From NCBI RefSeq assembly GCF_003634615.1, contig NZ_RBKX01000001.1, positions 372,001 through 436,000 on the forward strand: DNA of 64,000 nucleotides. Direction: 5' to 3'. This document shows positions 1-8,077 of this stretch, piece by piece. Position numbers and translations under genes: made by a program. How positions within the stretch are numbered: position 1 is the stretch's first letter; the number at the start of each line of letters is the position of its first letter. Source of the stretch: Flavobacterium sp. 102. GTDB taxonomy: Bacteria; Bacteroidota; Bacteroidia; Flavobacteriales; Flavobacteriaceae. Under the pieces are notes generated by a model. It was given only the letters and a program-made list of their open reading frames with translations, had not been told where the DNA came from and did no database searches.

Positions 1-357
1 TCGGCTTTACACTGCGAAGTGATTGATTATACTGTTGCGCCGATTTATATGCAAGGCAAAGAGAAAGGTTCACACGAATGGATGATTGAGTTCAAAAAAC
101 ATCCTAAAAACATTGATTTATTCCAAAAAGCATTGGACGAAAACATACAGTCGGTCAACTCAGATTACGAAGCCAAACGGTACAACAACATGACATTGAA
201 CGAACTCAAAATCAATGTCGCTCGAGAAAATTTATTCTATGATTGGCTCAAAGAAAACGACAAACTCGGTGGACAACATAAGATTCCGAGACTTTCGAAT
301 CAGAGAGATTATTTGGAACAATTGTTGAATATGCAACACCATGTAAATTCCAAATAA
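1..357 (+). CDS. GH3 auxin-responsive-promoter-like family protein, C-terminal fragment
   Basis: The reading frame is open from base 1 to a TAA at 355-357, so the gene starts upstream of the window and only its last 118 residues are present. A GTG at 19 is in frame but is unlikely to be a start, because the frame continues before it. The tail resembles the C-terminus of bacterial GH3-family proteins (acyl-adenylate/amide-synthetase fold), with a segment GSHEWMIEF, a conserved-looking NVARENLFYDWLK stretch and a final KIPRLSNQRDYLEQLL. Such proteins are common in Flavobacteriaceae but their substrate is not known. The assignment rests on recalled family similarity of the tail only, so function is tentative. 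Confidence 0.7.
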   Translation, partial: SALHCEVIDYTVAPIYMQGKEKGSHEWMIEFKKHPKNIDLFQKALDENIQSVNSDYEAKRYNNMTLNELKINVARENLFYDWLKENDKLGGQHKIPRLSNQRDYLEQLLNMQHHVNSK

Positions 358-402
358 AATCCTGAAACTTCGAAACAAGTAACTTTAAATTTCAATAATC
401 AA

Positions 403-537
403 ATGAAAAAAATCCTCGCAATATTTGTATTAGTTAGCTTTATAACTTCTTGTGGTCCAAAAAGATTGGGTTGCGGTCCGGGACGTTGTGATATTGAAAC
501 GCCTAAAACAACTACTTTGTTAAAAAATATTTGCTGA
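403..537 (+). CDS. Very small lipoprotein, 44 residues
   Basis: An ATG at 403 opens a 44-codon frame ending in TGA at 535-537. The product begins MKKILAIFVLVSFITSCGPK: a charged start, a hydrophobic core and a lipobox-like ITSC with Cys17, so it looks like a lipoprotein processed at that Cys. The mature part would be only about 28 residues, with three further cysteines (CGPGRC and a C-terminal Cys). It lies 45 bases after the GH3-family stop and 76 bases before the receptor start, same strand, so co-transcription is possible. Tiny lipoproteins of this sort are frequent in Flavobacterium but no function is known. Small size makes automated gene callers likely to miss it. Confidence 0.6.
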   Translation: MKKILAIFVLVSFITSCGPKRLGCGPGRCDIETPKTTTLLKNIC

Positions 538-613
538 AAATTCATTTTGTGATTGTAACATTTTTTTTGATTTGAAGTCTTACAGACAATCATCAATCAA
601 AAATCAATCAAAA

Positions 614-2809
614 ATGAAATCTCTAAGCATTGCCTTGTGCTTACTTGTCACGGGCTCAATTTTCGCGCAAGAAACGCCGAAAACAGAAGAAAACAAATCT
701 TCAGAAAAAACCAACGAGCTGAAAGAAGTTACCATTTACGGCAACAAAAAACAGCATCTCAAAGTCGAATCAGACAAAACTACCATCAACGTCAGAGATA
801 ATGCGATGTTGAACAGCGGCAGCAGTTTGGAAGCTGTTAAAAAAATTCCCGGTGTAATTACTTCGCCTACCGGAACCATTACATTAAACAGCAAAGGTGT
901 CACCATTTATATTGATGGCGCACCAAGTTCTTTAAGCGGAACCGATTTGCAAAACTATTTGTCAACTTTACCAGCCAATGCTATCGAAAAAGTAGAATTA
1001 ATCTACAATCCCGGCGCTTCTTTTGATGCGGATGCCAGTGGCTCGATCATCAATATTGTAACGAGTACCAAACGGAAAAAAGGGTTGAATGCGAGTTTCA
1101 ACATCAATTACAACTTCAACAAATACCAAAAACCAAGTCCGCAGATTTTATTGAACGGAAAAGTAAAAGATTTGAGTTGGCAAACCATGTTAGGTTACAA
1201 TTATATTGACAGTGAAAGCAACAACAGAAACGATCAAACTTTCACTTCTTTTTCTCCTGAGGAAAATTTATACCAAAAGAATTTGGCGAAATTCACCAAT
1301 CGTAATTTATATTTCAGAACCGGAACCAATTACAAGTTGAATGAAAAATCGAATTTATTATTCAACTACAATTTGAATTTAGGAAACGATAGAATTGTCA
1401 ATGAATCATCAACAACCGGAACCGGAATTGATTTCTCTAACAATGGCCATTCGAAAATGAAAAATAGTGTAAACGAGTTGAGTTTGCAATACAGAACTAA
1501 ATTAGACACTTTAGGCAGAACATTTGACATCACGGCTTACAGCAACTTTTTCAATCGCAATCCAAACACAATCTCAACCGGTCAAAACAATGGAGAATCG
1601 ACTTTCTTCAATGGAAAAATCGACTTTAATTTGGCCAATTATTATTTGAAATACGACTTTAGCATTCCGTTTAATAAATTCAATTTCTCTATCAATACCG
1701 GTGGAAAATTCAATTACATCAAAGTAGAGGACAAAGGAATTTACAATTTGAATACGGCTTCCAATTCGGTAGTAGATTTTGATTATGACGAAACAAATTT
1801 GGCTTTTTATGTCGAAGCCAGAAAGAAAATCAAGAAGTTCAATTTTACTGCCGGTCTTCGTTTTGAAGACTACAAAGTTGACAGAATAGCGATCCAAGAA
1901 GGCGATGAAACCAAGGTGAATTTCAAAAACACCAACTTTTTCCCGAATGTCAGCGCGATGTATGAAATCAATGAAAACATGAATTTGTCGGCTTCTTATT
2001 CAAAGAAAATCCAACAAGCGGATTACAATGTTTTGGATCCGAATAACTTTGCCAACTTTGACCAATACAACACTTCGCAAGGAAATCCTTTTTTGGATCC
2101 AACGTTTTTTGACAACTTTGAGTTGAAACTTAATGCGTTTCAGTTTGTGAGTTTAGGCGGAAACTACACTATTGCCAAAGACATCAACCGTTTTATTATT
2201 AATGCCGAACCCGGAGAATTGGTCAGCAATCAAACCTTTCAACAATTTGACAAGACCAAAACCTTGAGTTTCTTTGCTTCATTCCCGGTTCCGTTGGATT
2301 ATTTCTTTAAAAGCAAAGAAGAGTTCAAAAAACGCATGAACAATATGGACAATATGAATTATATTTTCTTTAATGTCAATTACATCAAAGCCACTACCGA
2401 AGGTTATGACTTTTCGTTTAAAAACAAACCTATTTGGAACTATTCGGCGCAAGCACAATTTATTTTACCTTGGGGAATCAAAAATTCGATGTCGTATTTT
2501 ATTTTGCCAAAAGGCACCTGGGAAATCTATCAAATTACCAAACCGATTCAGCAGTTTGACATTTCATTCAATAAAGAATTCATGAACAAAAACTTAAAAA
2601 TCGGATTGCATTGTTTTGATGTTTTCAATACTAATGAAATTAATGCTTTGGTTTCTTCGACCAATTTGGAAACTAAGTTTTACCAAAAACCGGATACAAG
2701 AACATTCAGAATTTCGTTAACCTATAACTTTGGCGACTTGAGTCTGAAAAAAGAAAATACTGAAATCAACATCGAGAAAAACCAATCCGGTGGCGGATTC
2801 ATGAAATAA
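614..2809 (+). CDS. Outer-membrane beta-barrel protein, TonB-dependent receptor type
   Basis: The ATG at 614 gives a 731-residue protein with a typical signal peptide (MKSLSIALCLLVTGSIFAQ). An in-frame TTG at 572 would put 14 polar residues before it and is rejected. A plug-like domain follows (about residues 40-160 of the precursor), with the usual run of IPGVITSPTG, IYIDGAPSSL and IEKVELIYNPGASFDADASG. After it comes a long barrel rich in alternating aromatic and polar strands, matching the outer-membrane beta-barrel family (PF14905 type) rather than a classical siderophore receptor. It lacks the N-terminal carboxypeptidase-like domain seen in many Bacteroidota receptors. Role inferred: uptake across the outer membrane; substrate unknown. 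It ends in SGGGFMK and is followed at once by a strong terminator. Confidence 0.85.
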   Translation: MKSLSIALCLLVTGSIFAQETPKTEENKSSEKTNELKEVTIYGNKKQHLKVESDKTTINVRDNAMLNSGSSLEAVKKIPGVITSPTGTITLNSKGVTIYIDGAPSSLSGTDLQNYLSTLPANAIEKVELIYNPGASFDADASGSIINIVTSTKRKKGLNASFNINYNFNKYQKPSPQILLNGKVKDLSWQTMLGYNYIDSESNNRNDQTFTSFSPEENLYQKNLAKFTNRNLYFRTGTNYKLNEKSNLLFNYNLNLGNDRIVNESSTTGTGIDFSNNGHSKMKNSVNELSLQYRTKLDTLGRTFDITAYSNFFNRNPNTISTGQNNGESTFFNGKIDFNLANYYLKYDFSIPFNKFNFSINTGGKFNYIKVEDKGIYNLNTASNSVVDFDYDETNLAFYVEARKKIKKFNFTAGLRFEDYKVDRIAIQEGDETKVNFKNTNFFPNVSAMYEINENMNLSASYSKKIQQADYNVLDPNNFANFDQYNTSQGNPFLDPTFFDNFELKLNAFQFVSLGGNYTIAKDINRFIINAEPGELVSNQTFQQFDKTKTLSFFASFPVPLDYFFKSKEEFKKRMNNMDNMNYIFFNVNYIKATTEGYDFSFKNKPIWNYSAQAQFILPWGIKNSMSYFILPKGTWEIYQITKPIQQFDISFNKEFMNKNLKIGLHCFDVFNTNEINALVSSTNLETKFYQKPDTRTFRISLTYNFGDLSLKKENTEINIEKNQSGGGFMK

Positions 2810-2822
2810 GAAAAGTATAAAC

Positions 2823-2852
2823 AAAAAATCCCTCTGTTGAGGGATTTTTTTT
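2823..2852 (+). terminator. Rho-independent terminator of the receptor gene
   Basis: A perfect 12-bp stem (AAAAAATCCCTC / GAGGGATTTTTT) with a TGTT loop, followed by further T residues, lies 13 bases after the stop of the receptor gene. Confidence 0.9.
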
Positions 2853-2898
2853 GAGTTGGTAAAGCCCCATTTTTCAACTGATACCGATGCAATTTTTA

Positions 2899-2981
2899 AT
2901 TTCCGTACAGGAATCATGTAAAAGATGTACGGGAATTGTACAAAAGATGTACAGGAATTAAACAAAATCTGTACGGAAATG
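2899..2981. repeat. 22-bp tandem repeat, about 3.5 copies, with perfect inverted ends
   Basis: Three 22-base units start at 2905, 2927 and 2949, each opening GTACRGGAAT, and a fourth partial unit starts at 2971. The spacing is exactly 22 bases each time. The outer edges form a perfect 12-bp inverted repeat: ATTTCCGTACAG at 2899-2910 and CTGTACGGAAAT at 2969-2980. The element sits between two convergent terminators and so is not in any gene. Function unknown. Confidence 0.8.
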
Positions 2982-3003
2982 AAAAAAGTCAACGGTAAGA
3001 AAT

Positions 3004-3032
3004 AAAAAAAGGGAACTAATGAGTTCCCTTTT
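3004..3032 (-). terminator. Terminator of clpX (works in both directions)
   Basis: A stem GGGAACT/AGTTCCC with a four-base AATG loop, flanked by A-runs on one side and T-runs on the other, lies about 20 bases beyond the clpX stop. Read on the minus strand, the stem is followed by seven T residues. Confidence 0.85.
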
Positions 3033-3051
3033 GCACTTGTAGCATCCTGAT

Positions 3052-4284
3052 TTAAGACGCTATTTCTAAACGTTTTAATAAGTTTTTAGTCAACGCATCG
3101 TGTGTATAATCTAAGTCGATGTGAAGTTCTTTTTCATCAGAACTTGGCAAATCATACATCGCATCAGTAAGTATCGCTTCGCATAACGAACGCAATCCAC
3201 GAGCGCCGAGTTTGTATTCTAACGCTTTTTCTACAATATAATCTAAAGCTTCATTGGAAATGGTAAATTTCACATCGTCCATTGCGAATAACTTTTCGTA
3301 TTGCTTAATCAAGGCATTTTTAGGTTCGGTTAGAATCGCTCTCAAAGTGGCCTTGTCTAAAGGATCCATATGGGTTAGCACCGGCAAACGACCAATGATT
3401 TCAGGAATCAAACCAAAATCTTTGATGTCTTTAGGAATGATATATTGCAACAAATTGTCTTTGTCAATGCCGTCTGCATTTTTTGATGTATTGTAACCTA
3501 CGGCTTGGCGATTCAATCGTTTAGAAATGATTCTTTCGATGCCGTCAAAAGCACCACCGGCGATAAATAAAATATCTTTGGTATTGACTTCAACGAATTT
3601 TTGGTCGGGATGTTTTCTACCACCTTTTGGCGGAACATTCACCATAGTTCCTTCTAACAATTTCAGTAAAGCTTGTTGCACACCTTCACCTGAAACATCA
3701 CGCGTAATTGATGGATTGTCACTTTTACGGGCAATCTTATCAATTTCGTCAATGAAGACGATGCCTCTTTCGGCTTTGGGTACATCGTAATCTGCAGCTT
3801 GTAACAGACGTGTCAAAATACTTTCCACATCTTCACCTACATAACCGGCTTCTGTCAATACTGTTGCATCAACAATGGCCAAAGGAACGTCCAACATTCT
3901 GGCGATGGTTTTTGCCACCAATGTTTTTCCGGTTCCGGTTTGGCCCACCATAATGATATTGGACTTTTCTATCTCAACATCTTCTTCGTGTTGGAGCTGC
4001 ATCAATCTTTTGTAGTGATTGTATACGGCTACCGACATTACTTTTTTGGTTTGGTCTTGCCCGATTACATATTGGTCAAGGAATGCGCGAATTTCTTTCG
4101 GCTTTTTCAAAACCAAATCGACTGAGGGTTTTATACCGCCGGAGCCTTTTAATTCTTCTAAAACTATTCCGTGTGCCTGCTCAATACATCGATCACAAAC
4201 ATGCGCATTTATTCCGGCTATCAATAAATTGGTTTCCGGTTTTTTTCGTCCACAAAAGGAACATTCTAAAACTTGTTTTGCCAT
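3052..4284 (-). CDS. clpX: ATP-dependent Clp protease ATP-binding subunit ClpX
   Basis: ClpX is the AAA+ unfoldase that recognises tagged proteins and feeds them into ClpP. The 410-residue length is normal. The N-terminal zinc-binding domain has all four cysteines (Cys8, Cys11, Cys30, Cys33). The AAA+ core has Walker A GQTGTGKT (114-121), a Walker B segment [11 protein letters not shown], and the pore-loop motif GYVG. It is encoded next to clpP and tig on the same strand in the order tig, clpP, clpX, the arrangement known from many bacteria. The 71-base spacer upstream is filled with simple repeats, so it may have lost or kept only weak coupling to clpP. Certain assignment. Confidence 0.98.
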   Translation of the reverse strand: MAKQVLECSFCGRKKPETNLLIAGINAHVCDRCIEQAHGIVLEELKGSGGIKPSVDLVLKKPKEIRAFLDQYVIGQDQTKKVMSVAVYNHYKRLMQLQHEEDVEIEKSNIIMVGQTGTGKTLVAKTIARMLDVPLAIVDATVLTEAGYVGEDVESILTRLLQAADYDVPKAERGIVFIDEIDKIARKSDNPSITRDVSGEGVQQALLKLLEGTMVNVPPKGGRKHPDQKFVEVNTKDILFIAGGAFDGIERIISKRLNRQAVGYNTSKNADGIDKDNLLQYIIPKDIKDFGLIPEIIGRLPVLTHMDPLDKATLRAILTEPKNALIKQYEKLFAMDDVKFTISNEALDYIVEKALEYKLGARGLRSLCEAILTDAMYDLPSSDEKELHIDLDYTHDALTKNLLKRLEIAS

Positions 4285-4355
4285 TCTTTTAGTCTAAAGT
4301 CTAATGCCATAAAGTCTAAAGTCGTTTGACCTTGGACTTTTGACTTTCGACACAT
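4285..4355. repeat. Simple AAAGTC-type repeat spacer between clpP and clpX
   Basis: The spacer repeats variants of GTCTAAAGTC: AGTCTAAAGTC, AAAGTCTAAAGTC, then ACTTTTGACTTTCGAC in the opposite sense. Similar short-period sequence recurs at 36330-36380. Confidence 0.6.
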
Positions 4356-5012
4356 TTATCTTCTTAACACTTCATCAATCATTCCGTATTCTTTCGCTTC
4401 ATCGGCAATCATCCAGTAATCGCGTTCAGAATCTTTGTGTACTTTTTCGAAAGTTTGCCCTGAATGCTGTGAGATGATTTGGTACAATTCGTCTTTCAGT
4501 TTCAACATTTCTTTTAAGTTAATTTCCATATCGGTTGCCACACCTTGTGCGCCACCTGATGGTTGGTGAATCATTACTCTTGAGTGTGGTAATGCCGAAC
4601 GTTTTCCTGCTGCTCCGGCACACAATAAAACCGCACCCATAGACGCTGCCATTCCGGTACAGATGGTGGCTACATCTGGTCTGATGTATTGCATCGTATC
4701 GTAAATTCCTAAACCGGCATAAACGCTTCCGCCTGGTGAGTTGATATAAATTTGGATGTCTTTTGAAGCGTCAACACTTTCTAAGAACAACAATTGTGCT
4801 TGGATTATATTGGCCATATAATCGTCAACTCCGGTGCCCATGAAAATGATTCTGTCCATCATCAAACGCGAGAATACGTCGAGTTGTGAAATATTTAATT
4901 GACGTTCTTCAATAATATAAGGCGTCATGCTACTCACGATTTTATCGTAATACATACTGTTTACGCCGTGTTTTTTGGTAGCAAATTTTTTGAATTCCTT
5001 TCCGTAGTCCAT
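4356..5012 (-). CDS. clpP: ATP-dependent Clp protease proteolytic subunit ClpP
   Basis: ClpP is the serine peptidase that forms the double-ring chamber docked by ClpX. The 218-residue protein carries the family's active-site signatures: the nucleophile Ser124 in MAASMGA, His149 in MIHQPSGG, and Asp198 in SERDYW. The conserved NSPGGSVYAG segment at 91-100 forms the oxyanion-hole region. An N-terminal stretch of about 30 residues before the conserved core may be a propeptide. It lies between tig and clpX on the same strand. Certain assignment. Confidence 0.98.
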   Translation of the reverse strand: MDYGKEFKKFATKKHGVNSMYYDKIVSSMTPYIIEERQLNISQLDVFSRLMMDRIIFMGTGVDDYMANIIQAQLLFLESVDASKDIQIYINSPGGSVYAGLGIYDTMQYIRPDVATICTGMAASMGAVLLCAGAAGKRSALPHSRVMIHQPSGGAQGVATDMEINLKEMLKLKDELYQIISQHSGQTFEKVHKDSERDYWMIADEAKEYGMIDEVLRR

Positions 5013-5120
5013 ATTAAATGAAATTATAAATTTTAAATTATGAATTATAAATTACTCTTAAACTTAGTCAAAGTTCGTGCCTTGTTTTTAAGGTGACAAT
5101 GTGTCGCTAAATCAGAATCC

Positions 5121-5166
5121 TAGCCCCGATTGCAGCAAGCTACCATGTAGCGCGGAAAGCGGGAAA
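5121..5166 (-). repeat. Dispersed intergenic repeat, copy A (minus orientation)
   Basis: On the minus strand this reads TCCCGCTTTCCGCGCTAC, a short GCTAC/GTAGC hairpin, then TGCAATCGGGGCTA. The same two end blocks, TCCCGC..CCGC and ATCGGGGCTA, recur at 18004-18123, 27691-27790 and 41475-41520. Confidence 0.7.
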
Positions 5167-5174
5167 AAGCTTCA

Positions 5175-5204
5175 AATAAAAAAGCGCCAAATTACTTTGA
5201 CGCT
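5175..5204 (-). terminator. Terminator of tig
   Basis: On the minus strand, AGCGTCAAA pairs with TTTGGCGCT (one G-U pair) around a four-base loop and is followed by six T residues. It starts 22 bases beyond the tig stop. Confidence 0.85.
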
Positions 5205-5225
5205 CAAATATAGTAAAATATCTTA

Positions 5226-6560
5226 TTAGTGTTTTAATTCACCATACATTGCTTTGATGAACTCATCGTAGCTTACTTCTTTTGACTTTGCTTTTACTTT
5301 GTCTTTGAATAAGTTCAGCATTTTTTCGTTCATTACTTGCTCTGACAAACGACGTACTTCGTCTTGATTTGACATAACACGCGCTACGATACCTTGCACA
5401 TCTTCATCACTTGGATCCATTTGACCGAATTGTGCCATTTGTTTTTTGATGATTTCGGTCGTGTACGATTTCAAGTCTTCAAAAGTGATTTGCAAACCAT
5501 TTTCGTTGATGATTTTGCCTTCAATTAATTGGTAACGCAAACCGTTTTCTGATTTGGCGTATTCTGCTTCTGCTTCTTCAGCGCTTAGCGGATTTTCGCC
5601 TGCTGATTGGATCCATTTTTTTAGGAAACCGGCCGGTAAATCAAATTTAGTGTTGGCGATTAATGACTCGGTCACATCGTTTAAGAATTTTTGATCCGCT
5701 TGTTGTGTGAATTGCTTTTCGGCGTCTTCTTTGATTTTGGCTTTCAATTCGGCTACAGAAGTGACCACTTTTGGCCCAAATAATTTATCAAATAATTCTT
5801 GATCTAAAACAGCCGGTTCGTGCGTGGTTACTTCGTCGATGGTGAAAGTCACTTCGATATCTAAACCGTGAACGTCATCGTGTCCAACGGCTAAGAAATC
5901 CATTAATTTGTGATCATCATCAAATAATCCTTTGGTTTTTAAAGTCACTACATCGCCTACTTTTTTACCGATGAAAGCCTTTGCGGTTTTCTTATCCGCA
6001 AAAACGTCTAAAGACAAAGTCGTTCTGTTGTTGATGTCTTTGTCGGAGTTGGCAAAAATACCGGAAACATCGTTTCCTTCTTCAACGGTATCTTTGGCGA
6101 TTAGTTTTCCGTATTGTTTTTGGATACGCGCTACTTGGTCGTTTAACATTTTATCGTCGGCAATGATTTTGTATTGAACCACATCGTTTTTGGCACTTAA
6201 ATCAACTGTGAATTCCGGCGCTAAACCTAATTCGAATTCGAATTTATAATCTTCCACATCCCAATTGAAATCTTCGGTTACTTTTGGTAACGGATTGCCA
6301 AGGATGTCTAATTTTTCTTCTACTAAATATTTGTTGAGATTGTCTTGCAACAATTTGTTTACTTCTTCTAACAAAATAGCTTTACCGTATTGTTTTTGGA
6401 TTAAACTCATCGGTACTGCTCCTTTTCTGAATCCAGGAATAGCAGCATTCTTTCTGTAATCTGCTAAAACTTTCTCTACTTTTTCTGCATAATCCGATTT
6501 TGATACTTCAACAGTAACTACAGCATTTAATGCGTCTACATTATTTCTTGTGATGTTCAT
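5226..6560 (-). CDS. tig: Trigger factor
   Basis: Trigger factor is the ribosome-bound chaperone with prolyl isomerase activity. The 444-residue length fits. The N-terminal ribosome-binding domain carries the signature region around residues 40-50, GFRKGAVPMSLIQKQYG, the loop that contacts L23. The centre would be the FKBP-like PPIase domain and the C-terminus the alpha-helical arms that cradle nascent chains. The central domain diverges from the E. coli type, as is usual in Bacteroidota. It is the first gene of a tig-clpP-clpX series, with its own promoter (6594-6624) and terminator. Confidence 0.95.
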   Translation of the reverse strand: MNITRNNVDALNAVVTVEVSKSDYAEKVEKVLADYRKNAAIPGFRKGAVPMSLIQKQYGKAILLEEVNKLLQDNLNKYLVEEKLDILGNPLPKVTEDFNWDVEDYKFEFELGLAPEFTVDLSAKNDVVQYKIIADDKMLNDQVARIQKQYGKLIAKDTVEEGNDVSGIFANSDKDINNRTTLSLDVFADKKTAKAFIGKKVGDVVTLKTKGLFDDDHKLMDFLAVGHDDVHGLDIEVTFTIDEVTTHEPAVLDQELFDKLFGPKVVTSVAELKAKIKEDAEKQFTQQADQKFLNDVTESLIANTKFDLPAGFLKKWIQSAGENPLSAEEAEAEYAKSENGLRYQLIEGKIINENGLQITFEDLKSYTTEIIKKQMAQFGQMDPSDEDVQGIVARVMSNQDEVRRLSEQVMNEKMLNLFKDKVKAKSKEVSYDEFIKAMYGELKH

Positions 6561-6593
6561 TTCTTGTGTTTTTTACATACTAAAATTGGGTTG

Positions 6594-6624
6594 CAAAATT
6601 ATAACATTTCTACAACCCTACCAA
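6594..6624 (-). promoter_or_regulatory. Promoter of tig, Bacteroidota type
   Basis: On the minus strand TTG (6624-6622) and TAATTTTG (6601-6594) are 20 bases apart, matching the primary sigma factor consensus of Bacteroidota (TTG, about 19-21 bases, TAnnTTTG). The predicted start site leaves a leader of about 27 bases before the ATG at 6560. Confidence 0.75.
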
Positions 6625-6651
6625 GTTTTTATTTTATTGATTTTTACCCGG

Positions 6652-6996
6652 TTATTTTGCCTCACCAGTGATTTGGTAAACCAACGATTGGGAAAGCGAT
6701 AAGATGATACTGAAGAGCATCGCAGTCCAAAAAGAACTGACCTCAAATCCGTCGACAAAATGGTCGCAAAGCAAGATTATAATGGCATTGATGACCAATA
6801 AAAACAATCCAAGCGTAAAAAAAGTGACCGGTAAAGTCAAAAGCACCAATATAGGTTTTACAAAAAAGTTGAGTAAGGCTAAAACAATAGCCACGGTTAG
6901 CGCTGTGGTAAATTGGTCAACGATTACACCTTTCATCAGATAAGCGATAGCCATTACTAAAAGCGCAGAGATTAATATTCTAAGGAGTAGTTTCAT
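6652..6996 (-). CDS. Small four-helix membrane protein, phage-holin-like family (YvlD type)
   Basis: This 114-residue protein is almost entirely hydrophobic, with four predicted membrane segments (about residues 3-22, 32-50, 52-75 and 88-107) and a central FFVKPILVLLTLPVTFFTLG motif that marks the family called 'phage holin family 4 superfamily IV' or YvlD-like. Despite the family name these are ordinary chromosomal membrane proteins with no known lytic role, and nothing here suggests a prophage. It stands alone upstream of tig, separated by the tig promoter. Confidence 0.8.
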   Translation of the reverse strand: MKLLLRILISALLVMAIAYLMKGVIVDQFTTALTVAIVLALLNFFVKPILVLLTLPVTFFTLGLFLLVINAIIILLCDHFVDGFEVSSFWTAMLFSIILSLSQSLVYQITGEAK

Positions 6997-7151
6997 GGGT
7001 TTTCTATTTTATTTCATCAAATATGCAAATAAATTTCAATTTACAATGAACAATAATGCCCTTTTTTGTCCTCTAAATTTTAATCACTTTATCACAATAT
7101 TCATTTTTATTCCTTGAAAAAAAACAATTTTGTGATGCAAAAGTTAAATTT

Positions 7152-7183
7152 TTGTAAATAAAAAAAATATATTCCTATATTTG
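7152..7183 (+). promoter_or_regulatory. Promoter of the T9SS cargo gene
   Basis: TTG at 7152-7154 and TATATTTG at 7176-7183 are separated by 21 bases, matching the Bacteroidota consensus. The ATG follows at 7213, giving a leader of about 23 bases that is very AT-rich. Confidence 0.8.
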
Positions 7184-7212
7184 TTCAAATTAACTTTTTA
7201 ATAAAATCAAAT

Positions 7213-8025
7213 ATGAAAAAAATTTTACTCTCTTTTGCTTTATTAACGTCACTTTACGGCAGTTCTCAAATATTATCTGAGGGCTTTGAAGGTGAAACTT
7301 TTCCTCCAACAGGATGGACAACTGAGACACAAGTAGCAACAAGAATTTGGAGACCAACCACGGACTACAGTGCTACAACTCAGGCAACTTTCAATATCAC
7401 TGGCGCAAAATCTGCCATTATTGCTTGGATTGTTGATCCAAATGAGGCTAATTTAATCAGTCCTACTTTTAGTTTGGATGGTTATGCAGATGCTACCTTT
7501 AGTTTCAATGCTAAAATTGGATATGAATACATGGTTGCACCTAATGCTAATGGAGATTTAAATGTTCAAATTAGTGACAATGGACTAGACTGGACTACTT
7601 TATGGGTTGAAGAAGATCAAGGTCCTTATGAAGACTATGAAACTTTGGCTATTTCTTTAGATTTAGCTGATTATGTAGGACAATCTGGCCTTCAAATTAG
7701 ATTCCAATATTTAGCTACTGATGCTGACACTTTATCAATTGATGACATTCTTATTACAGGAACTTTGGGTGTTAACGAATCATTCGCTAATAAATTCAGT
7801 ACTTATCCAAACCCTGTTGACAATTCAGTTAGCATTTCAAACAACTACAATATTCTTTTAACTGATGTAAGTATTACTGATGTTAACGGAAGAACTGTTA
7901 AATCACTTAAAGTAAACAATCTTTCTCAAGTTGAAATGAATGTTTCTGATTTAAATTCAGGAGTTTATTTCATGAACATCAATACCGATTCAGGTAAAGC
8001 TGTTAAGAAATTTATCAAAAACTAA
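7213..8025 (+). CDS. Secreted protein with choice-of-anchor J / cleaved-adhesin domain and T9SS type A sorting domain
   Basis: The 270-residue product has a signal peptide (MKKILLSFALLTSLYGSSQ), then a beta-sandwich domain opening SEGFEGETFPPTGW, the hallmark of the cleaved-adhesin / choice-of-anchor J family, running to about residue 185. The C-terminal 80 residues form a T9SS type A sorting signal: FSTYPNPVDNSV, the strand DVNGRTVKSL, LNSGVYFMNI and the basic end KKFIKN. The protein should cross the inner membrane by Sec, then leave by the type IX system with its C-terminal domain removed. Target unknown. It has its own promoter and a shared convergent terminator. Confidence 0.9.
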   Translation: MKKILLSFALLTSLYGSSQILSEGFEGETFPPTGWTTETQVATRIWRPTTDYSATTQATFNITGAKSAIIAWIVDPNEANLISPTFSLDGYADATFSFNAKIGYEYMVAPNANGDLNVQISDNGLDWTTLWVEEDQGPYEDYETLAISLDLADYVGQSGLQIRFQYLATDADTLSIDDILITGTLGVNESFANKFSTYPNPVDNSVSISNNYNILLTDVSITDVNGRTVKSLKVNNLSQVEMNVSDLNSGVYFMNINTDSGKAVKKFIKN

Positions 8026-8044
8026 TTATCAAAAATAGTTTTAC

Positions 8045-8077
8045 AAAAGCCCTTTCAATTGAAAGGGCTTTTTTTAT
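8045..8077. terminator. Bidirectional terminator between convergent genes
   Basis: A 12-bp stem AAAAGCCCTTTC/GAAAGGGCTTTT with AATT loop and T/A tracts on both sides. Its right arm overlaps the stop codon region of the hydrolase on the minus strand. Confidence 0.9.

Noticed and set aside
6652..6996. Holin-like gene as a prophage sign
   Set aside because: The family name is misleading: members are ordinary chromosomal membrane proteins, and no other phage gene is near.
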